From NCBI RefSeq assembly GCF_900092335.1, contig NZ_LT596207.1, positions 280,544 through 344,543 on the forward strand: a stretch of 64,000 nucleotides of DNA. The letters are read 5' to 3'. Position 1 is the first letter of the stretch, and each line of letters starts with the position of its first letter. A program made the position numbers and the translations under genes. Source of the stretch: Corynebacterium phoceense. GTDB taxonomy: Bacteria; Actinomycetota; Actinomycetes; Mycobacteriales; Mycobacteriaceae. The notes under the pieces were generated by a model. It was not told the origin of the DNA and searched no databases. It worked only from the letters and a program-made list of their open reading frames with translations. Shown one piece after another: positions 18,792 through 28,131 of this stretch.

Positions 18792-19715
18792 TTAAGTTTC
18801 CTTCTTCAGACGGCGCCAGGCGCGTCGCACCCGGCGGGCGAGCCGCTTATCTTCCTTGATTTCCTTCTGTGCGGCGGCGCGATGGGCCTTCTCCGCGCGG
18901 GCGCGGGCCTTGGCCTCGCGCTCGGCATGATCCATGCGGTTGGCTTCATCGAGGGTCGGCGCGGTGCCGCCCATCGCGGCCGGGCGCCAGTCGAGCCCGT
19001 CCTCGAACGGGCCGTACTCCTTGTCGTATCGGGTACGGACCTCCGAGAGCAGTGCCTGCATCGCGGCCTTGAGCGTCGCGATGTCGGTGTCCGGGTCCCC
19101 GGTCCTAGTAATGGGCTCGCCCACCTGGATGATGACCGGCGTCTTGGTGCGGCCGAGGTGCTTCTCGCCGCCCTTCGTCCATATGCGCTGGGAACCCCAC
19201 GTCACCATGGGAATGAGCGGCACGTCTGCGGTCGCGGCGATGCGCGCCGCACCGTTCTTGAAGTCCTTGAGCTCGAAGCTGCGGGAGATCGTGGCCTCCG
19301 GGAAGATCGTCACGAGACGACCGGAGCGCAGGTGGAGCACGGCGGCATCGATAGACGAGGCACCCGCCGAGCGGTCCACCGGTACGTGCTTCATCGTGCG
19401 CATGAGCCAGCCCACGACGGGGACATCGAAGATTTCCTTCTTCGCCATGAAGCGGGTGAGGCGACGCCCGCGGATATACGGCGGGATTTGGCCAAAAATG
19501 AAGTCGTAGTAACCCGTGTGGTTCATCGCGAAGAGCGCGCCGCCGAACTGCGGGACATTCTCCGCGCCGTAGACAGAAATCTGGATGCCCTGCGCCCGCA
19601 TGATCCGGTTGAGAACAGCAATAATGCCCTGGTAGACCGGCTCGCCCGCCTCAGCGTGGCGCGGGAGCTTCTCAAGCGAGACTGGGACGTGGACGAAACC
19701 TTCGCGAATATCCAT
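18792..19715 (-). CDS. 1-acyl-sn-glycerol-3-phosphate acyltransferase (PlsC family)
   Basis: A 307-residue membrane-associated acyltransferase. The catalytic H66-x4-D71 (NHTGYYDF) and the FPEATISRS block (usual FPEGTRS) are present, along with PLIPMVTWGSQRIW. The C-terminal 50 residues are strongly basic and helical (rich in Arg, Lys and Ala), probably lying on the membrane or contacting nucleic acid. It acylates lysophosphatidate or a similar acceptor. It lies 6 bp after serS, an arrangement also seen in other corynebacteria. Confidence 0.85.
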   Translation of the reverse strand: MDIREGFVHVPVSLEKLPRHAEAGEPVYQGIIAVLNRIMRAQGIQISVYGAENVPQFGGALFAMNHTGYYDFIFGQIPPYIRGRRLTRFMAKKEIFDVPVVGWLMRTMKHVPVDRSAGASSIDAAVLHLRSGRLVTIFPEATISRSFELKDFKNGAARIAATADVPLIPMVTWGSQRIWTKGGEKHLGRTKTPVIIQVGEPITRTGDPDTDIATLKAAMQALLSEVRTRYDKEYGPFEDGLDWRPAAMGGTAPTLDEANRMDHAEREAKARARAEKAHRAAAQKEIKEDKRLARRVRRAWRRLKKET

Positions 19716-19721
19716 GGTGCC

Positions 19722-20981
19722 CTACTTCACCGGCGTGAGGACGTCCTTGCCCACGAACGGGCGCAGCGCCTCGGGCACGACGACGGAGCCGTCAGCCTGC
19801 TGGTGGTTCTCCAGGATGGCAACAAGCCAGCGGGTGGTCGCAAGCGTGCCGTTAAGGGTCGCGGCGAACTGGGTCTTGCCGTTCTCGTCGCGGTAGCGGG
19901 TGTGCAGGCGGCGGGCCTGGAAGGTCGTGCAGTTCGAGGTGGAGGTGAGCTCGCGGTACGTCCCCTGGGTCGGGACCCACGCTTCGTTGTCGAACTTGCG
20001 GGCAGCGGACGATCCAAGATCGCCACCGGCGATGTCGATGGTGCGGTACGGCAGCTCCATGGCTTCGAGCATGGACTTTTCCATGTTCAGCAACTGCTGG
20101 TGCATGTCCTCGGCCTCTTCCGGCTTGCAGTAGACAAACATCTCGAGCTTGTCGAACTGGTGGACGCGGAGGATGCCGCGGGTGTCCTTGCCGCTGGCGC
20201 CGGCCTCGCGGCGGAAGCAGGAAGACCAGCCAGTGTACTTGAGCGGGCCGTCCTTGAGATCGATGATCTCGTCCTTGTGGTAGCCCGCGAGCGCGACCTC
20301 GGAGGTGCCGACGAGGTACAGGTCATCCGCTGGGAGGTAGTAAATCTCGTCCGAGTGCTGGCCGAGGAAGCCGGTGCCGGCCATGATCTCCGGACGCACG
20401 AGCACCGGCGGGATCATGAGCTGGAAGCCAGCCTCGCGTGCCTTCTGCGCGGCGAGCATAAGCATGCCCAGCTGCAGGAAGGCGCCGTCACCGGTGAGGT
20501 AGTAGAAGCGCGCGCCGCCCACCTTGGCGCCCCGCTTGATGTCGAGGAGCCCCAGGGACTCGCCCAGCTCCACATGATCCTTCGGCTCGAAGTCGAAGGT
20601 GGGAATCTCGCCGACCTCCTCGATGACGATGAAGTCGTCCTCGCCGCCGGCGGGTGCGCCCTCGACGACGTTGGAGAGCTTGTACTGCAGCTCGGTGACC
20701 TGCTCCTCGGCCGCGACCTGCTCGGCCTCGGCTTCCTTGACCTTGGCCTTGAGCTCGTTCGAGCCCTCGAGAAGGGCTGGGCGCTCCTCCGGGGAGGCCT
20801 TACCGATCTTCTTGCCAAAGGCCTTCTGCTCGGAACGCAGCTCGTCGGCCGCGACGATGGCGGCGCGGCGGCGCTCGTCCGCAGCAATGAGGGCGTCGAC
20901 CAGCGACGGATCCTCGCCGCGGGTGACCTGGGAGGCACGGACAACGTCTGGGTTTTCGCGGAGGAACTTGAGATCAATCAC
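19722..20981 (-). CDS. serS: Seryl-tRNA synthetase
   Basis: A 419-residue class II synthetase with GTG start. The N-terminal coiled-coil arm (about residues 25-110, rich in Glu/Lys/Ala) binds the tRNA-Ser long arm. Class II motifs: motif 2 near [20 protein letters not shown] (broken here by the family-typical loop) and motif 3 [14 protein letters not shown]. Lead gene of serS-plsC-HAD-glpK on the minus strand, divergent from farR. Confidence 0.95.
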   Translation of the reverse strand: MIDLKFLRENPDVVRASQVTRGEDPSLVDALIAADERRRAAIVAADELRSEQKAFGKKIGKASPEERPALLEGSNELKAKVKEAEAEQVAAEEQVTELQYKLSNVVEGAPAGGEDDFIVIEEVGEIPTFDFEPKDHVELGESLGLLDIKRGAKVGGARFYYLTGDGAFLQLGMLMLAAQKAREAGFQLMIPPVLVRPEIMAGTGFLGQHSDEIYYLPADDLYLVGTSEVALAGYHKDEIIDLKDGPLKYTGWSSCFRREAGASGKDTRGILRVHQFDKLEMFVYCKPEEAEDMHQQLLNMEKSMLEAMELPYRTIDIAGGDLGSSAARKFDNEAWVPTQGTYRELTSTSNCTTFQARRLHTRYRDENGKTQFAATLNGTLATTRWLVAILENHQQADGSVVVPEALRPFVGKDVLTPVK

Positions 20982-21082
20982 GCAACAATCCTAGCGCATA
21001 GGGACTTTCACCACGGCTTACGCTCGCCACGGGGGCGACCACCCCCTTGCCTGGTTATGACCACCGGCCTAAAATACATGAC

Positions 21083-21823
21083 ATGAACATCCCAGCACGC
21101 ATCATCGAGGACGGCCCCATCCCGAAGCATGCGCAGCTACGCGATATTTTGGCGGAGCTGTGCCACACGCAGCTCAAACCTGGAGATATGTTGCCCGGGG
21201 AGAGGCTCTTGGAAGAAACCTACGGCGTCTCCCGCATCACGGTCCGCCGCGCGATTGGTGATCTCGTCGCCGCCGGGCAGCTGCGGAGGGTCCGCGGTAA
21301 GGGCACCTTCGTCGCCCCCAACCCGCTCGTCTCCCGCCTACACCTCGCATCCTTCTCGGATGAGATGGGCGCCCAGGACGTGGAGGCTTCCTCGAAGATC
21401 CTGCTGGGCGGACGTTCGCCAGCGCCGGACGAGGTCACGGAGTTCTTCGGAACTCCGGCGGGAACCCCGCACACGCACCTGCGGCGCCTGCGCCTGGGCG
21501 ACGGGGAGCCGTATTCCATCGATGACGGTTGGTACAACTCCACGTACGTGCCCAATCTGCTGGAGAACGACATCTACAAGTCCGTCTATCACATTCTCGA
21601 CACGGACTTTCAGGTACCGATTACGGAGGCGGACCAGATCGTCACAGCCGTCGCCGCGGATCCGGAGGTCGCACAACTACTCGATGTCGAGCCCGGCGCG
21701 CCGCTGCTCCACATCATTCGGTACTCGCGCTCGGGCGATAAACCGGTCGAGTGGTGCTCCTCGGTCTACCGCACAGACCGCTATCACCTCTCAGCCCGCG
21801 TCGGACGTGCGATGGAAGAGTAA
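21083..21823 (+). CDS. farR: GntR/HutC-family transcriptional regulator FarR
   Basis: A 246-residue repressor. The N-terminal winged helix (residues 1-75: GERLLEETYGVSRITVRRAIGDLV, in two parts) has the GntR signature; the C-terminal UTRA ligand domain (about 95-240) contains LRRLRLGDGEPYSIDDGWY and LLHIIRYSRSGDKPVEW. In C. glutamicum the regulator next to serS is FarR (cg3202), reported to affect amino-acid metabolism genes. TAAAAT sits 7 nt before the ATG with no ribosome site, so this is likely a leaderless transcript. The next gene follows after 27 bp. Confidence 0.75.
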   Translation: MNIPARIIEDGPIPKHAQLRDILAELCHTQLKPGDMLPGERLLEETYGVSRITVRRAIGDLVAAGQLRRVRGKGTFVAPNPLVSRLHLASFSDEMGAQDVEASSKILLGGRSPAPDEVTEFFGTPAGTPHTHLRRLRLGDGEPYSIDDGWYNSTYVPNLLENDIYKSVYHILDTDFQVPITEADQIVTAVAADPEVAQLLDVEPGAPLLHIIRYSRSGDKPVEWCSSVYRTDRYHLSARVGRAMEE

Positions 21824-21850
21824 CCGGGCGAGTGTAAACTACGCAGGTAT

Positions 21851-22867
21851 ATGAGTAGCCGACAGACTTTCCGCGCCCTCCGGAGCGCCACCGCCGTCAA
21901 CACTGTATTGATAGCGGCGGCGGCCTCCGCCGTCTTCGTCGGCTCCTACGGTCTCTTCGGAGGCGAGACCACGACCAAGACGCACGGTGCCGCCGCAGCC
22001 TCAAGCTCGGCAGAGGTCGCCGCAGAGCTTGCCCCGTTCACCACGGCGGACGCGGGCTCGTGCCTGAACTGGGATATCGACGCGCAGGGGAAAGTCTCGA
22101 ATTTCTCGCAGACTGACTGTTCGACAGAGCACCGTTTCGAGGTCGCCGCGCGCGAGGATCTGTCTGTCTACCCCACAAGTGAGTTCGGCGAAAACGCGCA
22201 GATGCCCAACCAGGAGCGCCAGGCGCAGCTGCGCGAAGAGCTCTGCCACGGCGCGACGCTCGCGTACGTGGACGGCCGCTTCGATCCGGCGGGCAAGTTC
22301 TCCATCGCGCCCATCCTGCCGCCGGCGGAAGCCTGGGCGCAGGGAGACCGCACCATGCTCTGCGGCCTGCAAACCACGGATGAAAAAGGCGTCGCACAGC
22401 CTTTTAGCGGACGCGTCGTCGAGGTTGACCAAGCGAATATCGCGGAGCCTGGCGCGTGCCGCGCCATCGGCGACGACCAGGTGCTGCGCACGGTCGACTG
22501 CGCCGAGCCGCACCAATTGGAGACGGTGTCCATCGTGGACCTGTCCCAGCAATTCCCACAGGGCACGCCGTCCATCGACGACCAGAACAAGTTCCTCTCG
22601 GAACGCTGCACCCAGGCGGTCGAGGATTACCTCGGCGGCGAGGAAGCGCTCTACCAGTCCACGCTGCAGCCCTACTGGGGCTCGCTCGCGGAGTCCTCGT
22701 GGAACGGCGGATCGCGCTCGGTCAACTGCTCGCTCATGCACGTGAACAGGCAAACGAAGACCTTCTCCGCCATCACGGGTTCGGCGAAGAATGGCCGCGA
22801 ATCCCTCACCATCGACGGCGCCACCCCGGCCGCGCCGCCCACGCGTAACCCGCTGCGGAACCCGTAG
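21851..22867 (+). CDS. Membrane-anchored septum-formation-domain protein
   Basis: A 338-residue protein with one N-terminal membrane helix (about residues 17-37) and a large extracytoplasmic part containing two septum-formation-type domains (PF13845-like): DAGSCLNWD...DCSTEHRFEVAARED and ACRAIGDDQVLRTVDCAEPHQLETVSI. Paired cysteines suggest disulphides. The tail is Pro/Ala-rich. Function unproven; the domain name comes from an actinomycete septum gene. The metallopeptidase gene starts immediately after its stop. Confidence 0.7.
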   Translation: MSSRQTFRALRSATAVNTVLIAAAASAVFVGSYGLFGGETTTKTHGAAAASSSAEVAAELAPFTTADAGSCLNWDIDAQGKVSNFSQTDCSTEHRFEVAAREDLSVYPTSEFGENAQMPNQERQAQLREELCHGATLAYVDGRFDPAGKFSIAPILPPAEAWAQGDRTMLCGLQTTDEKGVAQPFSGRVVEVDQANIAEPGACRAIGDDQVLRTVDCAEPHQLETVSIVDLSQQFPQGTPSIDDQNKFLSERCTQAVEDYLGGEEALYQSTLQPYWGSLAESSWNGGSRSVNCSLMHVNRQTKTFSAITGSAKNGRESLTIDGATPAAPPTRNPLRNP

Positions 22868-23215
22868 ATGTATTACGTAGAGGACGAGCGCTTCGATGAA
22901 ATGGTCGAGGCAGCGCTGGACAAAGTGCCCGAAAATTTCGTGGCGCGCATGCGCAACCTGGCGATTCTCGTCGAAGACTACAACGAGGAGTCGCCCCACA
23001 TCCTGGGTCTCTACGAGGGCGTCGCGCTGCCCGAGCGCACGTTTGACCACACGGGCTACCTGCCCGATGCGATATTCATTTACCGTCGCGCGCTCCAAGA
23101 CTGGTGCAATTCAGAAGAGGAACTTGAGCACCAAGTCATGGTGACCGTCTTCCACGAACTGGGGCACTACTTCGGCATCGACGACGAGCACCTGCACGAG
23201 CTGGGCTGGGGTTAA
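22868..23215 (+). CDS. Zincin-like metallopeptidase family protein (DUF1025/PF06262)
   Basis: A 115-residue protein with the zinc motif H96-E97-L-G-H100 followed by YFGIDDEHLHELG, the compact actinobacterial minimal-gluzincin-like fold. Small cytoplasmic proteins of this family are of unknown physiological role. Its ATG abuts the stop of the septum-domain gene, so translation is coupled. The stop codon overlaps that of the convergent phosphatase gene (23212-23215). Confidence 0.8.
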   Translation: MYYVEDERFDEMVEAALDKVPENFVARMRNLAILVEDYNEESPHILGLYEGVALPERTFDHTGYLPDAIFIYRRALQDWCNSEEELEHQVMVTVFHELGHYFGIDDEHLHELGWG

Positions 23216-23844
23216 AGCTCGAGGTCGGCCCAGCGCTCCAGCGTCCATTCCCCAAACCGCCCCGTCGGCTCCATGACCGTGAAGCGGCAGTTGGGCATGT
23301 AACCGGTGAAGGCGAAGTCTGGATCCACGCCGCAGGCATGCGTCGTCACGGTACGGATGACGGCGCCGTGCGAAAAGACAACAACGTCCGAATCGGATCC
23401 GACGACCGACTCCAGGATGGGCTGGTAGCGCCCCAGCACGTCACGCAGCGTTTCGCCGCCTTCCATGCACGCATTCATATCCCCGGTGAGCCAGCCGCGC
23501 AGGGCGAAGGTATAGGCATCACGCGTCGCATCGGTTCCGGACATCTCGTGGATACCGGCGAGGATTTCATGGAGCCCCGGCGTCGGCTCGACGGGCAACG
23601 TATACGGATCCCAGCCGCGCGCTTCCTCGAAGGCGCGCGCCGCCGCCATCGCCGTTTGCTGCGTGCGAATCGCGATGGATGAAAGGAAACGCGGAACCCC
23701 CTCAATGAGATCCGCCAGCTCCAACCCCACCGCGGTGGCTTGGTCGCGGCCGCGCGGGGTGAGTTCCGCACCCGGCGGGCGGGTGTCCATGAGGTGCTCG
23801 ACGTTAGAGAATGTCTGCCCGTGACGCACGAGGTAGATACGCAT
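23212..23844 (-). CDS. Histidine phosphatase family protein
   Basis: A 210-residue phosphoglycerate-mutase-like phosphatase; the ATG at 23844 gives MRIYLVRHGQTFSNVEHLMD, with catalytic RHG at residues 7-9. The second histidine lies in VVVFSHGAVIRTV. No membrane segments. It lies 11 bp downstream of pheA and is probably co-transcribed with it. Substrate unknown; in several corynebacteria a histidine phosphatase follows pheA. Confidence 0.85.
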   Translation of the reverse strand: MRIYLVRHGQTFSNVEHLMDTRPPGAELTPRGRDQATAVGLELADLIEGVPRFLSSIAIRTQQTAMAAARAFEEARGWDPYTLPVEPTPGLHEILAGIHEMSGTDATRDAYTFALRGWLTGDMNACMEGGETLRDVLGRYQPILESVVGSDSDVVVFSHGAVIRTVTTHACGVDPDFAFTGYMPNCRFTVMEPTGRFGEWTLERWADLEL

Positions 23845-23855
23845 ACCCCGGAAGT

Positions 23856-24746
23856 TTATTGGCCCCGGCGCGCCCGCGCTACCCATTCGTCTGCGGCCGC
23901 GAGACGACGGCTCGAGTCCAGCTCCTGCGCCGCGGGCCACGAGCCGAAGAAGACGAGCTCCTCCGTCCGCAGCCACAGGGCACGCAAGGCCTCAGCGACG
24001 GGTTCGTCCTCGATATGCCCCACAAGATCCGCGTAGAAGCGGTACGTGCCGAACTCTCGTCGGGTGGGACGGGACTCGATGCGCGTGAGATCCACGCCGC
24101 GAATCGCAAACTCCTCGAGCGCGCCCACCAACGAGCCTGGTTGGTTGGGAAGCGTAAAGACGACAGACGTGCGGTCGGAACCGGTCGGGGAAGGCGGAGC
24201 CGCGGGCGCACCAACAAGAAGAAACCGCGTCGTCGCGCCGCGCACGTCGGCCACGCCCGATTCAATGATCTCCAGTCCATAAATCTCCGCCGCGCGCGCC
24301 GGTGCTGCAGCGACGTCGGCCTCACCCTGCGCGACCATCTCCGCGGCCGCGGCGTTGGAGGACGCCGGGGTAAAGGCGGCATCGGGAAGCTCCTGCGCGA
24401 TCCAGCTCCGCACCTGCTGGTACGCGACCGGATGCGTCGCAAACTTCGCTCGATCCCGCGACCCCGGGCGCACCATAATGGCGAACTCGACGGGAAGATC
24501 GACCTCTCCGAAGACCTGGACTCGCTCATCAGACTCGACGAGCGCGTCAAAGGTCGCCGTGACGGCGCCATCCACGGAGTTCTCGATCGCGACGACGGCG
24601 TACTGGGCAGCACCAGAGCGCACCGCTCCCAGCGCTTCGGAAGGGGAACTAACCGGAAGCCCCGTCACCTCCCCCAGATCAAACTGCAGGAGGGCGGCTT
24701 CCGTAAACGTCCCGGCAGGGCCCAAATACGCGACTGTCGTATGCAT
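23856..24746 (-). CDS. pheA: Prephenate dehydratase
   Basis: A 296-residue monofunctional enzyme of phenylalanine synthesis. The catalytic domain (residues 1-190) shows VAYLGPAGTFTEAAL, VVAIENSVDGAVTATFDAL and a TRFLLVG element; the ACT domain (about 205-285) contains NQPGSLVGALEEFAIRGVDLTRIESRP, the Phe-binding GALV and ESRP sites in two stretches, giving feedback inhibition. No chorismate mutase domain is fused. TAGGGT stands 7 nt before the ATG, so it is probably leaderless and shares a promoter heptamer with the divergent amidase gene. Confidence 0.92.
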   Translation of the reverse strand: MHTTVAYLGPAGTFTEAALLQFDLGEVTGLPVSSPSEALGAVRSGAAQYAVVAIENSVDGAVTATFDALVESDERVQVFGEVDLPVEFAIMVRPGSRDRAKFATHPVAYQQVRSWIAQELPDAAFTPASSNAAAAEMVAQGEADVAAAPARAAEIYGLEIIESGVADVRGATTRFLLVGAPAAPPSPTGSDRTSVVFTLPNQPGSLVGALEEFAIRGVDLTRIESRPTRREFGTYRFYADLVGHIEDEPVAEALRALWLRTEELVFFGSWPAAQELDSSRRLAAADEWVARARRGQ

Positions 24747-24752
24747 AGCGAT

Positions 24753-24759
24753 TACCCTA
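24753..24759. promoter_or_regulatory. Symmetric bidirectional -10 element (pheA / amidase)
   Basis: TACCCTA reads as TACCCT rightward and TAGGGT leftward, each exactly 7 nt from an ATG (24766 and 24746). Neither gene has a ribosome site. Confidence 0.6.
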
Positions 24760-24765
24760 ACACCT

Positions 24766-25902
24766 ATGGATTTTTCCCTTGGACAGTTACGCCAGGACCT
24801 TCAGGGCCTTACCCCCGAAGAACATGGCTTTACCTACCTCGATCTGGATCGGAGCCCCACAGCGTCCGGTCGCCTCGACGGCTGGGTGCTCTCCGCAAAG
24901 GATCTGGCGGACGTCAAGGGTATGCGCACGACGCTGGGACATATCGATCGGGCGTACACCGCCACTGCGACGGATCCCTTCCTTGCGCAGCTGGAGTCCG
25001 AAGGCGCTGTCATTATCGGCAAGTCCGCTGCACCCGAGCTCGGACTCATGGTCGACACGGAGCCCATCGGGCTGCCACATCCGGATAACCCTCTCTGGCC
25101 TGGCCGCACCCCGGGCGGCTCCTCCGGCGGTGCGGCGGTCCAGGTGGCACGGGGCCTGCTCCGTGCCGCCCACGCCGGCGATGGCGGCGGCTCTATTCGC
25201 GTTCCCGCGGCAGCCTGCGGAGTGGTCGGATTTAAACCGGGTGGGGACTCACTCGCGGTCGACGGCTTCATCACCCGCACCGTTGCCGATGCCGCCTTCC
25301 TCCACGACATTCACCCGCTTGTCCCCCGCGCGCGGATTGGAGTGCTCACCGAGCCGCTCTTCATCGACACCCGCGTCGATCCCGTCATGCTCGAGGCGGT
25401 CCGCGAAGCAGAAAAGCGACTGCGCGCCCGCGGCTTCGACGTCGTCCACATCGGAAAATATCCGCAGGCAAACACCACTTTCGAGTCCTTCCGCCACATC
25501 TTCACCTCGCATCTGGCGAACCTCGACGAGGCCGAAGGCTACGTGGACTGGATCCGTGCGCTCGGGCGCCGGGTCTCCCCCAAACAGCTCGCCCTGGCGA
25601 AGAAGCATGGGACGGCATTACAGGAGATCCTCACCCTCCAATGGCGCGTCGACGCGATTGTCTCCCCCATGCTCGCGTTCGACCCACCACGCCACGGCAC
25701 CTTCCGCGCATTGCCCCACGAGAAGAACTTCGAGGAACAAACTCGCTGGTCGCCGTGGGGTTCTCTTTTCAATGTTGCGCATCTCCCCGCAATCTCCGTC
25801 CCGTGGGCCCTCGATAATCACCAGCCCGTCGGCCTCCAGCTCGGCGCGATTACCCTTTCCGAGCCCGAGCTTCTCGGCCTGGCCACGGTGCTCCACCCAT
25901 GA
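24766..25902 (+). CDS. Amidase signature family hydrolase
   Basis: A 378-residue Ser-cisSer-Lys amidase. The triad is K86 (IIGKSAAPELG), S119 (GRTPGGSSGGAAV) and S143 (GDGGGSIRVPAA). It resembles stand-alone amidases cleaving small amides rather than GatA, and no gatB/gatC lies nearby. It is shorter than the usual 450-500 residues, lacking part of the C-terminal region. Probably leaderless from the shared element at 24753-24759. Its stop overlaps the start of the CPBP gene (ATGA at 25899-25902). Confidence 0.85.
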   Translation: MDFSLGQLRQDLQGLTPEEHGFTYLDLDRSPTASGRLDGWVLSAKDLADVKGMRTTLGHIDRAYTATATDPFLAQLESEGAVIIGKSAAPELGLMVDTEPIGLPHPDNPLWPGRTPGGSSGGAAVQVARGLLRAAHAGDGGGSIRVPAAACGVVGFKPGGDSLAVDGFITRTVADAAFLHDIHPLVPRARIGVLTEPLFIDTRVDPVMLEAVREAEKRLRARGFDVVHIGKYPQANTTFESFRHIFTSHLANLDEAEGYVDWIRALGRRVSPKQLALAKKHGTALQEILTLQWRVDAIVSPMLAFDPPRHGTFRALPHEKNFEEQTRWSPWGSLFNVAHLPAISVPWALDNHQPVGLQLGAITLSEPELLGLATVLHP

Positions 25903-26609
25903 ACCGCGTCCGCTCCGAGATCCTCATCGTCCTTGCGGTCACCTTCGGCATGTCCGGGCTCCGCTCGCTGCTCCGACTCGTCGATGGCCTCCTTAACCCA
26001 GCGCCGTTGTCCGAACAGTCCGTCACCCTCAACGCTTCCCAATCGGACCTGGCGTGGCTCGACATCGCTCTCCAGCTATGTTCCGCCGGGGTCCTCTTCG
26101 CCTGGGGCGCGCTCGCCCTCTTCCTCCTTCAACGCTCACTCCCCCGGCCCCAGCTTTCCGATGCCGCCTCCTCCCCCGCCCTCGCCCTTCTTATCGGCGT
26201 CCCAGGGCTCGCGCTCTATATCACCGCCCTCCACTTCGGGTGGACCAAAGAAGTTGTCCCTACGGATTTTAATAATCCGTGGGTCGAGGTCCCCACGCTC
26301 CTCGTGTGGTCTGCCGCCAACGCCTTTGCCGAGGAGACCGTCGTCGTCTTCTGGTTTATCTCACGATTGCGGCAACTGCGGATTTCGCCGTGGGCAGCGA
26401 TCGCTGCCTCGGCGGTGCTGCGCGGCTCCTACCACCTCTATCAGGGGGTATCGGCAGGCTTCGGCAATCTCGCCATGGGTCTCATTTTCGGCTACTACTT
26501 CCACAAAACCGGCAAGGTATGGCCACTTATCATCGCGCATTTCCTTATCGATGCTGTCGCCTTCGTAGGCTACGCCTTCCTGCCCAGCCTCGACTTCCTG
26601 AGAATCTAG
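25899..26609 (+). CDS. CPBP family intramembrane glutamic endopeptidase
   Basis: A 236-residue membrane protein with 6-7 helices. The conserved motifs are the EE of NAFAEETVVVFWF, the R-x-x-x-H of RGSYHLYQG, and the H-x-x-x-D of AHFLIDAVAF, matching CAAX-protease/bacteriocin-processing (Abi) proteins. Such enzymes cleave membrane substrates or protect against bacteriocins. Translation is coupled to the amidase gene. An alternative is that it only serves as a membrane chaperone. Confidence 0.8.
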   Translation: MNRVRSEILIVLAVTFGMSGLRSLLRLVDGLLNPAPLSEQSVTLNASQSDLAWLDIALQLCSAGVLFAWGALALFLLQRSLPRPQLSDAASSPALALLIGVPGLALYITALHFGWTKEVVPTDFNNPWVEVPTLLVWSAANAFAEETVVVFWFISRLRQLRISPWAAIAASAVLRGSYHLYQGVSAGFGNLAMGLIFGYYFHKTGKVWPLIIAHFLIDAVAFVGYAFLPSLDFLRI

Positions 26610-26719
26610 CGCTAAACCCCGACCACATCTACACCGATAAGACCGGCTCTGGCATGTGTGGCGATACCCTGCGTCTGCGCTAGTCCCGTTCCCGAGGAGG
26701 CGCGCGGTATCCTGTTCGC

Positions 26720-27958
26720 ATGACTGACACAGGACGCGACCCCCACCGGGAAAACCGGCGTGTTGGCGACGACCTGAGCAATTACGTGCTCGGCGCCGAC
26801 GGCAAGCCCATCACCGATCGCTACGGCCGTCCCGTCCTCCGCCGTTCCATCGCGAAGCCTGCACCCCGCGCGGAGCGGACCCCGCAGTTCTCCGTGCAGG
26901 ACTGGCAGCGCGAACACCGAGCCCACCAGCCCGCGCCCCAGCCTGCGCCACAACGCACGCCTCGGCAGCAGGCACGCCAGCCGGTGCCGCGCAACTACTC
27001 GTCCCGGTCGGCGCAGCCAGCCGTGCGCCCGCACCGCCATGGCAAGCAAGTCAACCCGGTGCGACGGGGCATCGGCTGCCTCGGCGCAGCGCTTGTCGCG
27101 ATTGTGGTATTTACGCTGGCGATTGCGCTGTGGAGCGATTCGAAGCTCACGCGCATTGAAGCCATGCCAGATTCACAGGTCTCGAACACACCGGGCACCA
27201 ACTGGCTGCTGGTCGGGTCCGACTCCCGCGTAGGCCTTACCGAGGAAGAGCAAATTGAGCTTGGCACCGGTGGCGACGTGGGATCGAGCCGCACTGACAC
27301 GATCATGCTTCTGCACATCCCGAAGTCGGGTAAGGCGAAGCTCGTATCGTTGCCGCGCGATAGCTGGGTCAACGTCCCGGGATTCGGCATGGACAAGATC
27401 AATGCGGCTTTCTCCTACGGCGGTGCGCCGCTGCTGGCACAGACCGTCGAAGAATGGTCGGGGCTCCACATCGACCACTATGCGGAAGTCGGCATGGGTG
27501 GACTGGCCAACGTCGTCAATTCCGTGGGCGGCGTAGACATCTGCGTCCAGGAAGCCATCAACGATCCGCTGGCTGGCATCGATCTGCAGCCGGGCTGCCA
27601 GAATCTACAGGGCCGCGATGCCTTAGGCTATGTGCGCACGCGTGCAACAGCCATGGGCGACCTTGACCGTGTCCAGCGCCAGCGTGAGTTCTTCGCCGCA
27701 CTGCTCGACAAGGTCACGGCCCCGACAACGCTCATCAATCCTTTCCGGACGATTTCGCTCATCAACCACACGGCTGACTCGTTCGTCGTGGGCAAGAAGG
27801 ATCACGTATGGCACCTGGCACGCGTAGCCCTCGCCATGGCGGATGGCGTCGAAACCGAGACCATCCCTGTATCCGGCTTCGCCGATACAGCCTCCGGCAA
27901 CGTCGTGCTCTGGGATGACGAACAGACGGCAGCTCTGTGGGAGTCGATGAAGTCCTAG
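26720..27958 (+). CDS. LytR-CpsA-Psr (LCP) family cell-wall glycopolymer ligase
   Basis: A 412-residue envelope enzyme. A proline/glutamine-rich cytoplasmic N-terminus (1-110) precedes one membrane helix (about 113-135) and the extracytoplasmic LCP domain with WLLVGSDSRVG, SSRTDTIMLLHI, KLVSLPRDSWVNVPG, KINAAFSYGGA and ALGYVRTRATAMGDLDRVQRQ (key Asp and Arg residues visible). LCP enzymes of this group attach arabinogalactan to peptidoglycan. TATCCT lies 6 nt before the ATG, so it is probably leaderless. The stop overlaps that of a small opposing frame. Confidence 0.88.
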   Translation: MTDTGRDPHRENRRVGDDLSNYVLGADGKPITDRYGRPVLRRSIAKPAPRAERTPQFSVQDWQREHRAHQPAPQPAPQRTPRQQARQPVPRNYSSRSAQPAVRPHRHGKQVNPVRRGIGCLGAALVAIVVFTLAIALWSDSKLTRIEAMPDSQVSNTPGTNWLLVGSDSRVGLTEEEQIELGTGGDVGSSRTDTIMLLHIPKSGKAKLVSLPRDSWVNVPGFGMDKINAAFSYGGAPLLAQTVEEWSGLHIDHYAEVGMGGLANVVNSVGGVDICVQEAINDPLAGIDLQPGCQNLQGRDALGYVRTRATAMGDLDRVQRQREFFAALLDKVTAPTTLINPFRTISLINHTADSFVVGKKDHVWHLARVALAMADGVETETIPVSGFADTASGNVVLWDDEQTAALWESMKS

Positions 27959-28059
27959 CTTTGAGAATGGGGCGGGGTGTTGTCCTCCTGGTCGGTGTCC
28001 GGGGTGTCGGGTGTCTGGAACGCGGCAGGAGTATCGGTAAGGACAGCGGATTCAGACAT
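27955..28059 (-). CDS. Possible 34-residue acidic peptide
   Basis: MSESAVLTDTPAAFQ followed by a Pro/Asp/Thr-rich tail; codon use is like that of neighbours, and TTAGGA lies about 11 nt before the ATG. Its stop overlaps the LCP gene stop (27955-27958), a habit of real convergent pairs in this window. It lies after the terminator of the DUF5926 gene. No function suggested. Confidence 0.3.
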   Translation of the reverse strand: MSESAVLTDTPAAFQTPDTPDTDQEDNTPPHSQS

Positions 28060-28084
28060 CGCAACGGTCCTAAGAAGAAAGCAA

Positions 28085-28116
28085 AGGCCAGAGCCTCGCT
28101 GAGGGGGCTCTGGCCT
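28085..28116 (-). terminator. Terminator of the DUF5926 gene
   Basis: AGGCCAGAGCC pairs with GGCTCTGGCCT (11 bp), with TTTG-CTTTCTTCTT on the minus-strand 3' side. Confidence 0.8.
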
Positions 28117-28131
28117 GAGCAAAAGGAACGT

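Noticed and set aside
18576-21086. Open frame of 836 codons on the plus strand across three minus-strand genes
   Set aside because: It spans the antisense of HAD, plsC and serS, with no ribosome site and no recognisable domain.
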